Origin: a virus
Virus record (IMG/VR): IMGVR_UViG_3300046327_000091
Span: 1-27,105 of that record
Strand: one strand, 5' to 3'
Length of the DNA: 27,105 nt
In this document: in pieces, positions 15,921 to 23,238 of the stretch
Position numbering within the stretch: position 1 is the first letter of the stretch
Layout of the letters: every line of letters begins with the position of its first letter
Program-made: the position numbers and the translations under genes
Notes under the pieces: model-generated
What the model saw: only the letters and a program-made list of their open reading frames with translations
Told to the model about the DNA's origin: nothing
The model's database searches: none

Positions 15921-16235
15921 ATGCAATTTAAAGAATATCAAGAATTAGCAAAGACAACCGCCATATATCCAGAATCCGCTAGGATATTTTATCCTTGCTT
16001 AGGACTAGCTGGAGAAGTTGGTGAAGTATGTGAGAAGGTAAAGAAGCACGTAAGAGACGGTAGGGAGTTAGATAAAGACGATCTCAAGAAAGAACTGGGA
16101 GATATACTATGGTATCTATCAGCAGTAGCAACTGATTTAGGAATTGATCTAGATGATGTAGCTACTACTAATTACGAGAAGTTAAAATCTAGACAAGAGA
16201 GAAACGTTCTACAGGGATCAGGAGACAATAGATAA
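15921..16235 (+). CDS. MazG-like nucleotide pyrophosphohydrolase
   Basis: A 104-residue all-helical enzyme of the MazG/dUTPase superfamily, hydrolysing NTPs or dNTPs to monophosphates and pyrophosphate. The metal-binding pattern is present: GLAGEVGEVCEKVKK (Glu32, Glu35) and KKELGDILWYLSAVATDLG (Glu58, Asp61). The single-domain length is normal for phage MazG proteins. I chose the ATG at 15921 because it begins the conserved first helix (MQFKEYQELA). Neighbouring RNR and polymerase genes fit a role in the nucleotide pool; phage MazG has also been proposed to act on alarmones, which cannot be judged here. Confidence 0.82.
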   Translation: MQFKEYQELAKTTAIYPESARIFYPCLGLAGEVGEVCEKVKKHVRDGRELDKDDLKKELGDILWYLSAVATDLGIDLDDVATTNYEKLKSRQERNVLQGSGDNR

Positions 16236-16250
16236 TAAAAAATAAAGGTT

Positions 16251-18560
16251 ATGAGTGAGAAGCGGTACGTCACGGTGGAAACACCGGAGGCATTGAGGCA
16301 GATGGTAAAACATATTAGGGAGCATGACATTATTGCTTTCGATACAGAGACAACCAGCCTTAATGTCAGAAAGGGAAAAATAATAGGAATATCAGTATCA
16401 GGAGAAGTTGGAGTGGGATACTACATGCCAACCATGATATTAAAAGAAGGAGAATTAGTAGACGATACTATATACGGAGAAAGCTGCCACGATCTAGCAA
16501 AGAAAGTAATAACTCTCTTATGCAGTAAAAAACTAATAGGCCACAACTTATCTTTTGACTCTAGATTTGTAAAAGAGTTTTACGATATTGATATAGTACC
16601 AGCTATATACGCAGATACGATGTTACTAGTACACACAGTAGCAGAGGAAGGTGCAGGAGATGGCTTTGGTAGTTCTTTTGGTCTTAAAGACATTGCAAAG
16701 GCTATACAAGAACATATCGGCCTTGACATGGAGAAAGAGGCCAATGAAGAACAAGTAGAGCTTAAAGAGTCTATAAAAGCTAATGGTGGTACTACCACTA
16801 AAGAAAACTATGAGATCTGGAAAGCAGACCTGCCCATACTATCGAAGTATGCTTGTGCAGATACAGATCTTACCTTAAGAGTATACAACTACTATATAGA
16901 TAAACTAAAGTCAGAAGGGCTAGAAAAGTTCTTTTTTGAAGATGAGGTGATGCCGCTATACAAGGAAGTTACTATTCCTATGGAGAGCAACGGTATGAAG
17001 CTTGACATGGATCTTATAGTTCAATCTAGAGAAGAGATAGTAAAAGACCTTGAGGACTACAAAGTACTTGTAATCAAAACTCTTTTAAAAGATCCTAGAG
17101 TAAAAGAATGGGTTATAGACAAAGCATTAGAAAAATACCCTCCTACACATAAAGGAAGTTATGCACAGCAACTGATAACAGAATCAGGACATACTTTACC
17201 AAAGTCTGAGAAGACTGGTAAGTATACTATGAATGCTGCTACACTAAAGACTTTAGAAGACGGTCCTATTAAAGAGTTCTTAACAACTGGCAATATGGAT
17301 GTCCTTGATGCTGATCTGGCTGTAAAAGTCAGTATGAAGCTATGGAAAGAAAGCCAGGATGGAGACTTCTTCAATATTCAATCTAAAGACCACTTAGGCA
17401 GTATTGCATTCACAGCTTTAGGCATGGAACCTATATCCACTACTGATAAGGGTAAAGACAAGTTTGATGATGATTTCATTCAGTCTATTGCAGATAAACA
17501 CGAGTGGGCTAAGAATCTTCGCATTTATAATAAACTGCTAAAGATAAAGTCTACATACATGGATAGGTTCCTGGATAAACAGGAAGACGGCATGTACTAC
17601 TTTTACTACAAACAACACGCTACTGTATCAGGTAGGTATGGATCTGATGCACAACAATTACCAAGACCTAAAGAAGAAGGGGAAGAGGATCCAATTGTTC
17701 TTAAATATAACAACATGATCCGTGCGTTCTTTGTTTGCAAACCGGGAACAGTGTTCATAGATAATGACTACTCTTCTCTTGAACCTAGAGTGTTTGCACA
17801 CGTATCAGGGGATAACAATCTAAAGAAGATATTCAGCGATAATTTAGATTTTTATTCACACATAGCCATACAAACCGAGAAGTTGGAGGGAGTTAGTGCT
17901 AATCCAAAAGATTCTAACTTCCTTAAGAAAGTACAACCTAGTAAAAGGCAATCCGCAAAAGCTTATTCTCTGGGTATTGCATATGGTCTAAAGGCATACG
18001 CATTGTCCAAGACTTTGGACATAAGCGTAAAAGAAGCGGATAGGCTGGTGAAGGGGTATCTGGAAGGATTTCCGGAATTGGCTAAGTGGATGAAAGATAC
18101 TGAAGCATTTGTAAAAAAATATGGATACGTTAGGATTGAAACAGGTCGTATAAGGCACTTGCCTAAAATACCCTATCTGTATGAAAAATTCGGAGATAAA
18201 TTAACAGATTGGAAAACACAAAGGACATTGGAAGATACTCTAGGAAAAGAACTTGTGTTAAATATGGTTAGGGATTATAAAAATGGGATCAACAATAGTT
18301 TTAATGTAAAAATACAAGGACTGGCAGCATCAATAGTGAACCGTGCAGCTATTAGAATAAACCGGCTTTTTAAAGAGAAAGGCATAGACGGAAAGGTGGT
18401 GGCTAATATTCATGATCAGTTGGTGATAGAGGTGGGAGAAGATAAGGTAGAAGAAGCAAAATACATAGTACAGGATTGTATGGAGAATACTACTAAATTG
18501 AATGGAGTGGAGTTAATAGCGGTGCCCTCTATCGCAAAGAATCTCAAAGACGGCCATTAA
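16251..18560 (+). CDS. polA: DNA polymerase I-type replicase (3'-5' exonuclease plus polymerase)
   Basis: A 769-residue family A polymerase, the probable main replicase. The proofreading domain has FDTETTSL (Asp31, Glu33), GHNLSFDSRF (Asp103) and YACADTD (Tyr200, Asp204), the DEDDy set. The polymerase domain has VSGRYGSDAQQLP, motif A DNDYSSLEPR (Asp506), motif B KRQSAKAYSLGIAYG (Arg566, Lys570, Tyr578) and motif C NIHDQLVIEVG (His721, Asp722). There is no 5'-3' exonuclease domain; that activity is encoded at 10056. The residue aligned with E. coli Phe762 is Leu574, a variant reported as common in virioplankton polymerases. It starts in AAAGGTTATG after the MazG gene and is followed by an HNH gene. 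Confidence 0.92.
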   Translation: MSEKRYVTVETPEALRQMVKHIREHDIIAFDTETTSLNVRKGKIIGISVSGEVGVGYYMPTMILKEGELVDDTIYGESCHDLAKKVITLLCSKKLIGHNLSFDSRFVKEFYDIDIVPAIYADTMLLVHTVAEEGAGDGFGSSFGLKDIAKAIQEHIGLDMEKEANEEQVELKESIKANGGTTTKENYEIWKADLPILSKYACADTDLTLRVYNYYIDKLKSEGLEKFFFEDEVMPLYKEVTIPMESNGMKLDMDLIVQSREEIVKDLEDYKVLVIKTLLKDPRVKEWVIDKALEKYPPTHKGSYAQQLITESGHTLPKSEKTGKYTMNAATLKTLEDGPIKEFLTTGNMDVLDADLAVKVSMKLWKESQDGDFFNIQSKDHLGSIAFTALGMEPISTTDKGKDKFDDDFIQSIADKHEWAKNLRIYNKLLKIKSTYMDRFLDKQEDGMYYFYYKQHATVSGRYGSDAQQLPRPKEEGEEDPIVLKYNNMIRAFFVCKPGTVFIDNDYSSLEPRVFAHVSGDNNLKKIFSDNLDFYSHIAIQTEKLEGVSANPKDSNFLKKVQPSKRQSAKAYSLGIAYGLKAYALSKTLDISVKEADRLVKGYLEGFPELAKWMKDTEAFVKKYGYVRIETGRIRHLPKIPYLYEKFGDKLTDWKTQRTLEDTLGKELVLNMVRDYKNGINNSFNVKIQGLAASIVNRAAIRINRLFKEKGIDGKVVANIHDQLVIEVGEDKVEEAKYIVQDCMENTTKLNGVELIAVPSIAKNLKDGH

Positions 18561-18602
18561 AAATAATATAAACAATTCTATTAATTTCCAACTTATATCA
18601 TA

Positions 18603-18633
18603 TTTATTATATATAGAACGTAAATATAATAAA
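18603..18633 (+). repeat. 10-base inverted repeat just upstream of the second HNH gene
   Basis: TTTATTATAT (18603-18612) and ATATAATAAA (18624-18633) are perfect arms around ATAGAACGTAA. The ATG at 18635 follows one base later. An ATATTTAT motif (18600-18607) overlaps the left arm. All arm bases are A or T, so chance must be considered, but the placement mirrors the other HNH gene. Confidence 0.5.
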
Positions 18634-18634
18634 C

Positions 18635-19501
18635 ATGGATTATAGGAAACATTATGACTTATTAATCAAGAAGGCTAGAGGAAGGGATTGGAGATCGTTA
18701 CCATATTTTGAAAGGCATCATATAGTGCCTAGATCGGAAGGAGGTGGAAATGAAGACACTAATCTAATAAGACTCACTGCTAGAGAGCATTTTTTAGCTC
18801 ACTGGTTTTTATATAGAGAAAACCCAAGCATAAAAAGCAGAGTATTCTCTTTTTGGAGAATGTGTAATGGAAGAGGATCGACTCCTCCTGAACATTGGTT
18901 GACAATATCTTCAAGGTGCTATGAAGAAGCTAGAAAGGCACATTCTGAGGCTATATCGAAGGCATTAAAAGGCAAGAAGAAAAGCCCTGAACATGTTAAG
19001 AAAGTAGCTGATAAAGTACGAGGTTTAAAAAGAACAGAAGAACAGAAGGCCAAATTTAGAAAACCTCATAAGTATTCAGAAGAAGGTTTGTATAGAAAGA
19101 GAGCCTCTATGATAGGAAAGACTCCTCGTAATATAAGAAAGGTCGATATGTTAGATGTTGATACATATGATACTATAAGGTCGTTCAGTTCTATTAAAGA
19201 AGCTGCTAAATTTGTAAATTTGGTAGGATCTAATATACAAGTAGCAGCCAAAACAGGTTCTATATCAGGAGGACATAGATGGAAGTACTCAGAACAAGTG
19301 GACTATAAATCAAAAGAAAAGAAGACATTAGCAAAGAAGATAAAAGCATATAGAATAGAAAGCCCAGATCAAATAATAATATTTGATTCTATGAGAGAGG
19401 CGTTTGAATACACTGGAATAAGTAAAAGTGCTATACACACTAGATGTAATAGAAAAGACAATGAGTATAAAGGATGGTGTTTTGAATACGTAGAAAAATA
19501 A
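18635..19501 (+). CDS. Free-standing HNH homing endonuclease with NUMOD-type DNA-binding modules
   Basis: A 288-residue modular endonuclease. The N-terminal HNH domain reads FERHHIVPRSEGGGNEDTNL then LTAREHFLAHWFL (His28, His29, Asn43, His52, His56). Residues ~95-130 (SEAISKALKGKKKSPEHVKK, RGLKRTEEQKAKF) match the NUMOD3 helical DNA-binding motif. Two later segments look like NUMOD1 helix-turn-helix modules: DTIRSFSSIKEAAKFV with GGHRWKY, and IIIFDSMREAFEYTGISKSAI with GWCFEYV. It lies 75 bases after polA, so the likely homing target is the polA region of related phages, by analogy with other free-standing homing genes. Codons are A/T-ending (AGA, ATA), consistent with an insert. No intron is evident, since polA is intact. 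Confidence 0.85.
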   Translation: MDYRKHYDLLIKKARGRDWRSLPYFERHHIVPRSEGGGNEDTNLIRLTAREHFLAHWFLYRENPSIKSRVFSFWRMCNGRGSTPPEHWLTISSRCYEEARKAHSEAISKALKGKKKSPEHVKKVADKVRGLKRTEEQKAKFRKPHKYSEEGLYRKRASMIGKTPRNIRKVDMLDVDTYDTIRSFSSIKEAAKFVNLVGSNIQVAAKTGSISGGHRWKYSEQVDYKSKEKKTLAKKIKAYRIESPDQIIIFDSMREAFEYTGISKSAIHTRCNRKDNEYKGWCFEYVEK

Positions 19502-19532
19502 TTTTATTTTTGGCACGATTTTAGTATCTTTG
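19502..19532 (+). promoter_or_regulatory. Bacteroidota-type promoter of the chaperonin operon
   Basis: TATCTTTG at 19525-19532 is a perfect TAnnTTTG element 24 bases before the GroES ATG. At 19-base spacing the upstream element is only TTTT (19502-19505). A TTG within the -7 element is in frame with GroES but is rejected as a start. Confidence 0.6.
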
Positions 19533-19556
19533 TTCATAGCAAAAACAAATAAAACA

Positions 19557-19853
19557 ATGAGTAAATTAATTGCATTACATGACAAAGTCATTCTAAAGAA
19601 GATTGACTCAGAAGACAAAACGGTAGGTGGTATTATTGTACCAGACATGGGAGCTGAAAAATCAAACTACTTTGAGGTAGTTAGCGCAGGTCTAGGTATG
19701 TACGATACTCAAAATGGTAAGTACTTTCCTATGCACGTAGAAGCAGGGGATACAGTTATTGTGCCAAAAGCAGTAGTAACACAAATCATTGTAGACGGTG
19801 ATGAGTACTATGTATGCCGTGAAGTAGAAATCCTTTCAATTATTAAAGATTAA
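19557..19853 (+). CDS. groES: Co-chaperonin GroES (gp31-like role)
   Basis: A 98-residue lid protein that would form a heptamer on GroEL. MSKLIALHDKVILKKI corresponds to the GroES opening strand. The mobile loop is ~17-34, with the GroEL-binding hydrophobic triplet in GGIIVPD (26-28). The roof and core strands follow (FEVVSAGLG, VEAGDTVIVPK, EYYVCREVEILSII). I chose the ATG at 19557 because the upstream in-frame TTG lies in the promoter. The length is normal for GroES and shorter than T4 gp31. The stop overlaps the next start (TAATG), so the groES, 83-residue gene and groEL chain is translationally coupled. Confidence 0.88.
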   Translation: MSKLIALHDKVILKKIDSEDKTVGGIIVPDMGAEKSNYFEVVSAGLGMYDTQNGKYFPMHVEAGDTVIVPKAVVTQIIVDGDEYYVCREVEILSIIKD

Positions 19854-20104
19854 TGGATATAGTATATTCTATAACACAATTTGTATGGGTTAAGAAAGAT
19901 AATTCTTTCTATGCCGATGCGGATAAATTGTATCCTGATGGAGATTACAAATGTACTTTTCCAAACGGTAGGAAGAAGTTTTACATTAAGAATCATAACA
20001 CAAAAGGATTTAGAAGATTCACATTAAATAAAGAATGTGATGCCATTTTACAGTTTATAAGTGAAGATGGTATATTATGTAACATACAAACAAAAACAAA
20101 ATGA
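19853..20104 (+). CDS. Unknown small protein encoded between groES and groEL
   Basis: An 83-residue soluble protein that I do not recognise. Its ATG overlaps the groES stop by one base and its own stop overlaps the groEL ATG (ATGA), so the three are probably translated as a coupled set. Visible pattern: a beta-rich fold with YPDGDYKCTFPNGRKKFYI and FRRFTLNKECDAILQFISEDG, two cysteines, and a basic middle followed by a neutral end. There are no catalytic or membrane signatures. Strict coupling suggests a stoichiometric partner or modulator of the chaperonin, but that is inference from position alone; it may simply be a passenger. Confidence 0.65.
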   Translation: MDIVYSITQFVWVKKDNSFYADADKLYPDGDYKCTFPNGRKKFYIKNHNTKGFRRFTLNKECDAILQFISEDGILCNIQTKTK

Positions 20105-21756
20105 TAAAGACAGAATTTGGAACAGACCTCAAAAAGAAACTCCTAGAGGGAGTAAACAAGATTAATGCAAGCGTATCCTCGACACTGGGACCTGCAGGTA
20201 GAAACGTAATCATTAGAGGTGCTGATGGTGCTATTAAGATCACAAAAGACGGTGTTACAGTAGCACAATCATTTACCAAGCTTGAAGATCCTATTGAGGA
20301 TATCGGAGCTCAAATGATTAAAAGCGTATCAGTAAGATCAGCAGATAAAGCTGGGGATGGTACAACAACTTCTACACTGCTTGCATCTGTAATGGTGAAC
20401 GAAGGTATTAAAGCTATTACACAGGGATCTAATGCAGTAGAAGTAAAGAAAGGTATTGACAAAGCTGTATCAGCAGTAGTGGCCGGTTTAAAATCAATCT
20501 CTAAGGATATCTCCTCAGAAGATCAGATTAAACAAGTAGCAACTATTTCTGCTAACAATGATACTGAGATTGGTACATTGATCGCAACTGCTTTGGATAA
20601 AGTAGGTACTGATGGTGTAGTAGCTATTGAAGAGTCAAAGTCTGGTGAGACTTCTTTGGAAGTCGTAGAAGGTATGATGTTTGACAGAGGTTTCAAATCT
20701 CCATACTTCGTTACAGACAACTCAACAATGCAGGCTATATTTGATAAGCCGTTGATCTTCTTGTATGATGGTAGACTTACTAGCACTGCACAGGTATTAC
20801 CTTTGTTGCAAGCAGCTCACGCAGAAAGTCTTCCTTTGCTTATCGTTGCTGAAGACATCGAGCATGAGGCATTGGCTATCTTGGTAGTTAACAAAGCAAA
20901 CGCCACTATTAAAGTATGTGCTGTTAAGGCTCCTGACTTTGGTGATCGTAGGACTGCTATCTTAGAAGATATCGCAATCCTTACTGGTGGTACTGTTGTA
21001 TCTCCTACTAAAGGCAATAAGATTGAAAAGATGAAGCCTGATGAGTTTAAGCCATTGTTCGGTAAGGCCCGTATGGTAAATGTATCATCTAAAGATACCA
21101 CTATCATTGATGGTAAAGGATCAGTAGAAGGTATTGAGCAGAGGTTGAATGATATTAAAAAACAAATCGAGATTGCTAAATCTAACTTTGAAATTGAAAA
21201 ACTCCAAGAGAGATTGTCAAAACTTACTGGTGGTGTTGCTATTATCAATGTTGGTGGTATGAGTGAGATTGAAATGAGAGAGAAGAAGGATCGTGTAGAC
21301 GATGCATTACACGCTACTAAAGCTGCCTTAGATCAAGGTATTGTTCCTGGAGGGGGTATGGCATTGATCAACTGTATAGACTTGCTTAAAGAAGCTGTAT
21401 TGGATTGTGATAACGATGATCAAGAACTCGGTGTACGTATTGTTACTAAGGCTTTGTATGCACCGTTTAAAACCATTCTTACCAATGCTGGTATTGAGAA
21501 TGCATATGAGATTCTAAGCAGTGTAAAAAACTATGCTGTTGATGAAGATGACAGCACATGGTATGGATATAATGCAAAGACCGGAGAGATTCAAAACTTC
21601 TTCACAGCAGGTATCTTAGATCCTACTAAAGTAACAAGGACGGCTATTGAGAATGCTGCCAGTGTAGCAGGAACTATTCTTACTACAGAATCAGTAGTGT
21701 ACTTTACAGGAGACGAGAAGAAAGATGATATCGATTATAGTCAATTCATGCAATAA
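20101..21756 (+). CDS. groEL: Chaperonin GroEL
   Basis: A 551-residue group I chaperonin, nearly the length of the bacterial protein. The nucleotide-binding signatures are present: [33 protein letters not shown] (85-96, Asp86) and [21 protein letters not shown], with Asp401 matching the catalytic E. coli Asp398. [20 protein letters not shown] closes the equatorial domain. The C-terminus ends [14 protein letters not shown] instead of the GGM repeats that line the cavity of many bacterial GroELs. Codons favour GGT, ATT/ATC and CGT, as in the SSB gene, suggesting strong expression. Having both GroEL and GroES would free virion assembly from host chaperonins. Confidence 0.93.
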   Translation: MIKTEFGTDLKKKLLEGVNKINASVSSTLGPAGRNVIIRGADGAIKITKDGVTVAQSFTKLEDPIEDIGAQMIKSVSVRSADKAGDGTTTSTLLASVMVNEGIKAITQGSNAVEVKKGIDKAVSAVVAGLKSISKDISSEDQIKQVATISANNDTEIGTLIATALDKVGTDGVVAIEESKSGETSLEVVEGMMFDRGFKSPYFVTDNSTMQAIFDKPLIFLYDGRLTSTAQVLPLLQAAHAESLPLLIVAEDIEHEALAILVVNKANATIKVCAVKAPDFGDRRTAILEDIAILTGGTVVSPTKGNKIEKMKPDEFKPLFGKARMVNVSSKDTTIIDGKGSVEGIEQRLNDIKKQIEIAKSNFEIEKLQERLSKLTGGVAIINVGGMSEIEMREKKDRVDDALHATKAALDQGIVPGGGMALINCIDLLKEAVLDCDNDDQELGVRIVTKALYAPFKTILTNAGIENAYEILSSVKNYAVDEDDSTWYGYNAKTGEIQNFFTAGILDPTKVTRTAIENAASVAGTILTTESVVYFTGDEKKDDIDYSQFMQ

Positions 21757-21767
21757 AAATAAATAAT

Positions 21768-22043
21768 ATGCAACAACAAAACCCCTTAGCAAATGTAAGA
21801 TTCGATCAGACTACTGGAGTAGTATGTGAAAAATGTGGCAGTAATCTATTCACTGAAGGTTTGTACCTTCGTAAAGTTTCTAAATTCCTTGTAGCTGCTA
21901 CTAGCGATAAGGACCAAGTTATCCCAGTTCCAACATTCTTTTGTGTAAAGTGCAAGCATGTAAACAAAGAGTTTTCACCACTAGGAATGGAAGAAGAAAC
22001 AAAACCAGATTTTGAAGAAGATAATTACCATCCTGTTTTCTAA
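21768..22043 (+). CDS. Zinc-ribbon protein, conserved in T4-like marine phages
   Basis: A 91-residue protein with two cysteine pairs, CEKCGSN (Cys20, Cys23) and CVKCKH (Cys59, Cys62), bracketing a LYLRKVSKFL segment and VIPVPTFF, which together make a zinc ribbon. A very similar layout ('CxxCG...LRKVS...PxPTFxCxxCxHVN') is found in small proteins of T4-like marine phages, usually unnamed. The C-terminus is acidic. It starts 11 bases after groEL, probably in the same transcript. A nucleic-acid or protein-binding role is plausible but unproven. Confidence 0.7.
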   Translation: MQQQNPLANVRFDQTTGVVCEKCGSNLFTEGLYLRKVSKFLVAATSDKDQVIPVPTFFCVKCKHVNKEFSPLGMEEETKPDFEEDNYHPVF

Positions 22044-22054
22044 AAATAAAGGTT

Positions 22055-22249
22055 ATGACATTGGATGAAATAAATGAAGCAGTAGAACACTGCAACAAAA
22101 AGCTAGATGATTACAATATTCAGATAGAAGCCTTATCTAATAAGGACGATCTAATGTCTGAAGATGTACAGGCACAGTTTGACTATTTGATAAGAGAGAT
22201 AGAAAAGACAACAGGAGAGCTAGAAGATTTGATAAAACAAATACAATGA
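22055..22249 (+). CDS. Small coiled-coil protein
   Basis: A 64-residue acidic protein that is almost entirely helical with heptad spacing of Leu and Ile (LDEINEAVEHCNKKLDDYNI; FDYLIREIEKTTGELEDLI), so probably a coiled-coil dimer or hairpin. It starts in AAAGGTTATG, the same leader seen before polA, and its stop overlaps the next gene's ATG (ATGA), suggesting coupling to the nuclease gene. It might be an accessory subunit of that nuclease; this rests on coupling only. Confidence 0.6.
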   Translation: MTLDEINEAVEHCNKKLDDYNIQIEALSNKDDLMSEDVQAQFDYLIREIEKTTGELEDLIKQIQ

Positions 22250-23187
22250 AAGAAGCAATCGCTTTATCAGAAAGCTTAGCTCCAAGAATCAGAAGAGAAA
22301 AGGGAGAAGGACAAAAACAAATATCCTTCTCCCAATACTCTGTTTATGAATCGTGCCCCCACCGTTGGTACCTTACTTACGCTCAGGGACATTATTTATT
22401 CTCAGCAAGTATCAACACTGTTTTTGGTACAGCTATACACGAAGCCATACAAAAGTACTTGGCTATATTATTTAATGAGTCTGTTAAAGCATCGGATTCT
22501 TTTGATATGGTAGAACACTTCGAGAAAGTATTCAGAGATGAATACATTAGAGAAGTTACTAATAACGGAGGCGCACACTTCTCTACAAAACAAGAGATGG
22601 CAGAGTTTTATCAGGATGGAGTAGAGATACTTAATTACTTTAGAAAGAAGAGAGTTGCTTATTTTTCTACAAAGGATATGGAACTACTTGGTATGGAAAT
22701 ACCCTTACTAACAGAGATCCGTGATATAACAGATACTTTCTTGTTTAATGGGTATATAGATTTAGTTCTTAGAGATAAGACTGACGGTACCATTTATATT
22801 GAGGATTTCAAAACATCTACTAAAGGCTGGAGAGATTACGAAAAGAAAGATGAGATTAAACAAGCTCAGATTCTTTTGTACAAGAAATACTTTGCAAAAC
22901 AATTTGCAGTAGATGAATCTAAGATTGTTCCTAGGTTTCGTATTCTTAAAAGAAAGCTGTATGAAAATGCTGACTTTCCTCAATCAAGAGTACAGGTACA
23001 TGAGCCTGCTAACGGAAAGGCTAAAGTACACCAAGCTGGACAACGCCTTATCAACTTCATAAATGAGTGTTTTAATGAAGATGGTACTGCTAAGGAGAAG
23101 TATCATACTAAAATATCATCCGGTAATAACTGTAGATTCTGTCAGTTTAAAGACAGGCCGGACCTTTGTGATAAAAAAAATATGTGA
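22246..23187 (+). CDS. PD-(D/E)XK nuclease, Cas4/RecB-like, with probable iron-sulfur cluster
   Basis: A 313-residue nuclease of the RecB/Cas4 superfamily. Motifs in order: ISFSQYSVYESCPHRWYL (Cys37); GTAIHEAI (His65, Glu66); GYIDLVLRD (Asp172); YIEDFKTSTK (Asp187, Lys189); and QAQILLY (Gln208, Tyr212), the QxxxY motif. Three cysteines near the end (CRFCQF Cys296, Cys299; Cys308) with Cys37 make the four-cysteine set that holds a 4Fe-4S cluster in Cas4 and AddB. It would process DNA ends for recombination or degrade host DNA. No cas1/cas2 or CRISPR array is nearby, so a recombination role is more likely. Its start overlaps the coiled-coil gene. Confidence 0.82.
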   Translation: MKEAIALSESLAPRIRREKGEGQKQISFSQYSVYESCPHRWYLTYAQGHYLFSASINTVFGTAIHEAIQKYLAILFNESVKASDSFDMVEHFEKVFRDEYIREVTNNGGAHFSTKQEMAEFYQDGVEILNYFRKKRVAYFSTKDMELLGMEIPLLTEIRDITDTFLFNGYIDLVLRDKTDGTIYIEDFKTSTKGWRDYEKKDEIKQAQILLYKKYFAKQFAVDESKIVPRFRILKRKLYENADFPQSRVQVHEPANGKAKVHQAGQRLINFINECFNEDGTAKEKYHTKISSGNNCRFCQFKDRPDLCDKKNM

Positions 23188-23215
23188 TAGGTTTAATTTT
23201 AATGTAATTTTTATA

Positions 23216-23234
23216 TATTTATTATATATAAATA
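23216..23234 (+). promoter_or_regulatory. Palindromic site upstream of the ribbon-helix-helix gene
   Basis: TATTTAT (23216-23222) and ATAAATA (23228-23234) are inverted arms around TATAT, five bases before the ATG at 23239. The right half contains TATAAATA, the T4 late-promoter -10 sequence. Either an operator for the encoded repressor-like protein, a hairpin or an AT-rich coincidence. Confidence 0.4.
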
Positions 23235-23238
23235 CATT

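Noticed and set aside
19502-19554. 8-base inverted repeat TTTTATTT/AAATAAAA around the groES promoter
   Set aside because: The loop is 37 bases and the arms are pure A/T, so this is easily chance.
22246-23187. CRISPR-type Cas4
   Set aside because: No repeat array, cas1 or cas2 in the window. RecB/Cas4-like nucleases are common phage recombination genes.
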